A stretch of DNA of 6,269 bases from Anaeromyxobacter dehalogenans (GTDB taxonomy: Bacteria > Myxococcota_A > UBA9042 > DTJE01): positions 1 to 6,269 of the forward strand of contig DYKK01000200.1 of the NCBI GenBank assembly GCA_020722625.1, in the 5' to 3' direction. Both the position numbers and the translations under genes were made by a program. Every line of letters begins with the position of its first letter. Position 1 is the first letter of the stretch. Positions 6,240 through 6,269 of the stretch are shown here, piece by piece. The notes under the pieces are model-generated. The model was not told where the DNA came from. It saw only the letters and a program-made list of their open reading frames with translations, and made no database searches.

Positions 6240-6269
6240 GTGCGAGCGGTTCATGGGCAGGCACCCGGC

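Noticed and set aside
4231..6264. Long minus-strand open frame of 677 codons opposite gene 2 and gene 3
   Set aside because: It is low-complexity, Arg/Pro-rich translation overlapping gene 2 on the opposite strand and the four-helix-bundle gene in a different frame. There is no domain evidence.

Overview
The window is GC-rich throughout, with C or G dominating third codon positions, and holds three protein-coding genes. Two large, exported, immunoglobulin-like repeat proteins lie in tandem on the plus strand, and one small four-helix-bundle protein lies convergently on the minus strand. The style of the large proteins suggests the Myxococcota or another former deltaproteobacterial lineage: choice-of-anchor-D/ASH repeats, a VWA domain with a cysteine-rich insert, and a lipobox lipoprotein. 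This assignment is an inference from family style; there is no rRNA or marker gene to fix it.

Layout. Positions 1-116 form a very G-rich leader with two consecutive G-quadruplex-type motifs and a 20-bp-period tandem repeat, ending in a strong Shine-Dalgarno. Gene 1 (117-3482, 1121 aa) is a secreted or lipid-anchored protein with about six ASH-type beta-sandwich repeats, then a VWA domain with an intact-looking MIDAS motif and a cysteine-rich insert, then a short beta-rich C-terminal module. A 100-bp gap with its own Shine-Dalgarno leads to gene 2 (3583-5481, 632 aa), a clear lipoprotein with about four related repeats and a C-terminal PKD-like domain. The two are probably co-transcribed and both act outside the cytoplasm, plausibly in the same surface structure or adhesion/sensing function. 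No direct evidence of a specific ligand is visible.

Positions 5482-5864 are non-coding. They contain a short CACTGT microsatellite, small inverted repeats, and an array of three related, roughly 70-80-bp repeat units rich in hairpins. The last unit runs into the 3' end of gene 3 (5865-6227, minus strand, 120 aa), which belongs to the four-helix-bundle family first known from 23S rRNA intervening sequences and distantly related to the Avd protein of diversity-generating retroelements. No reverse transcriptase, variable repeat, rRNA or transposase is present.

The most unusual item is the hairpin repeat array. Its first two copies show paired (compensatory) base changes in one stem, and its third copy supplies the stop codon of the four-helix-bundle gene. 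Whether array and gene form a functional unit cannot be settled from one window.
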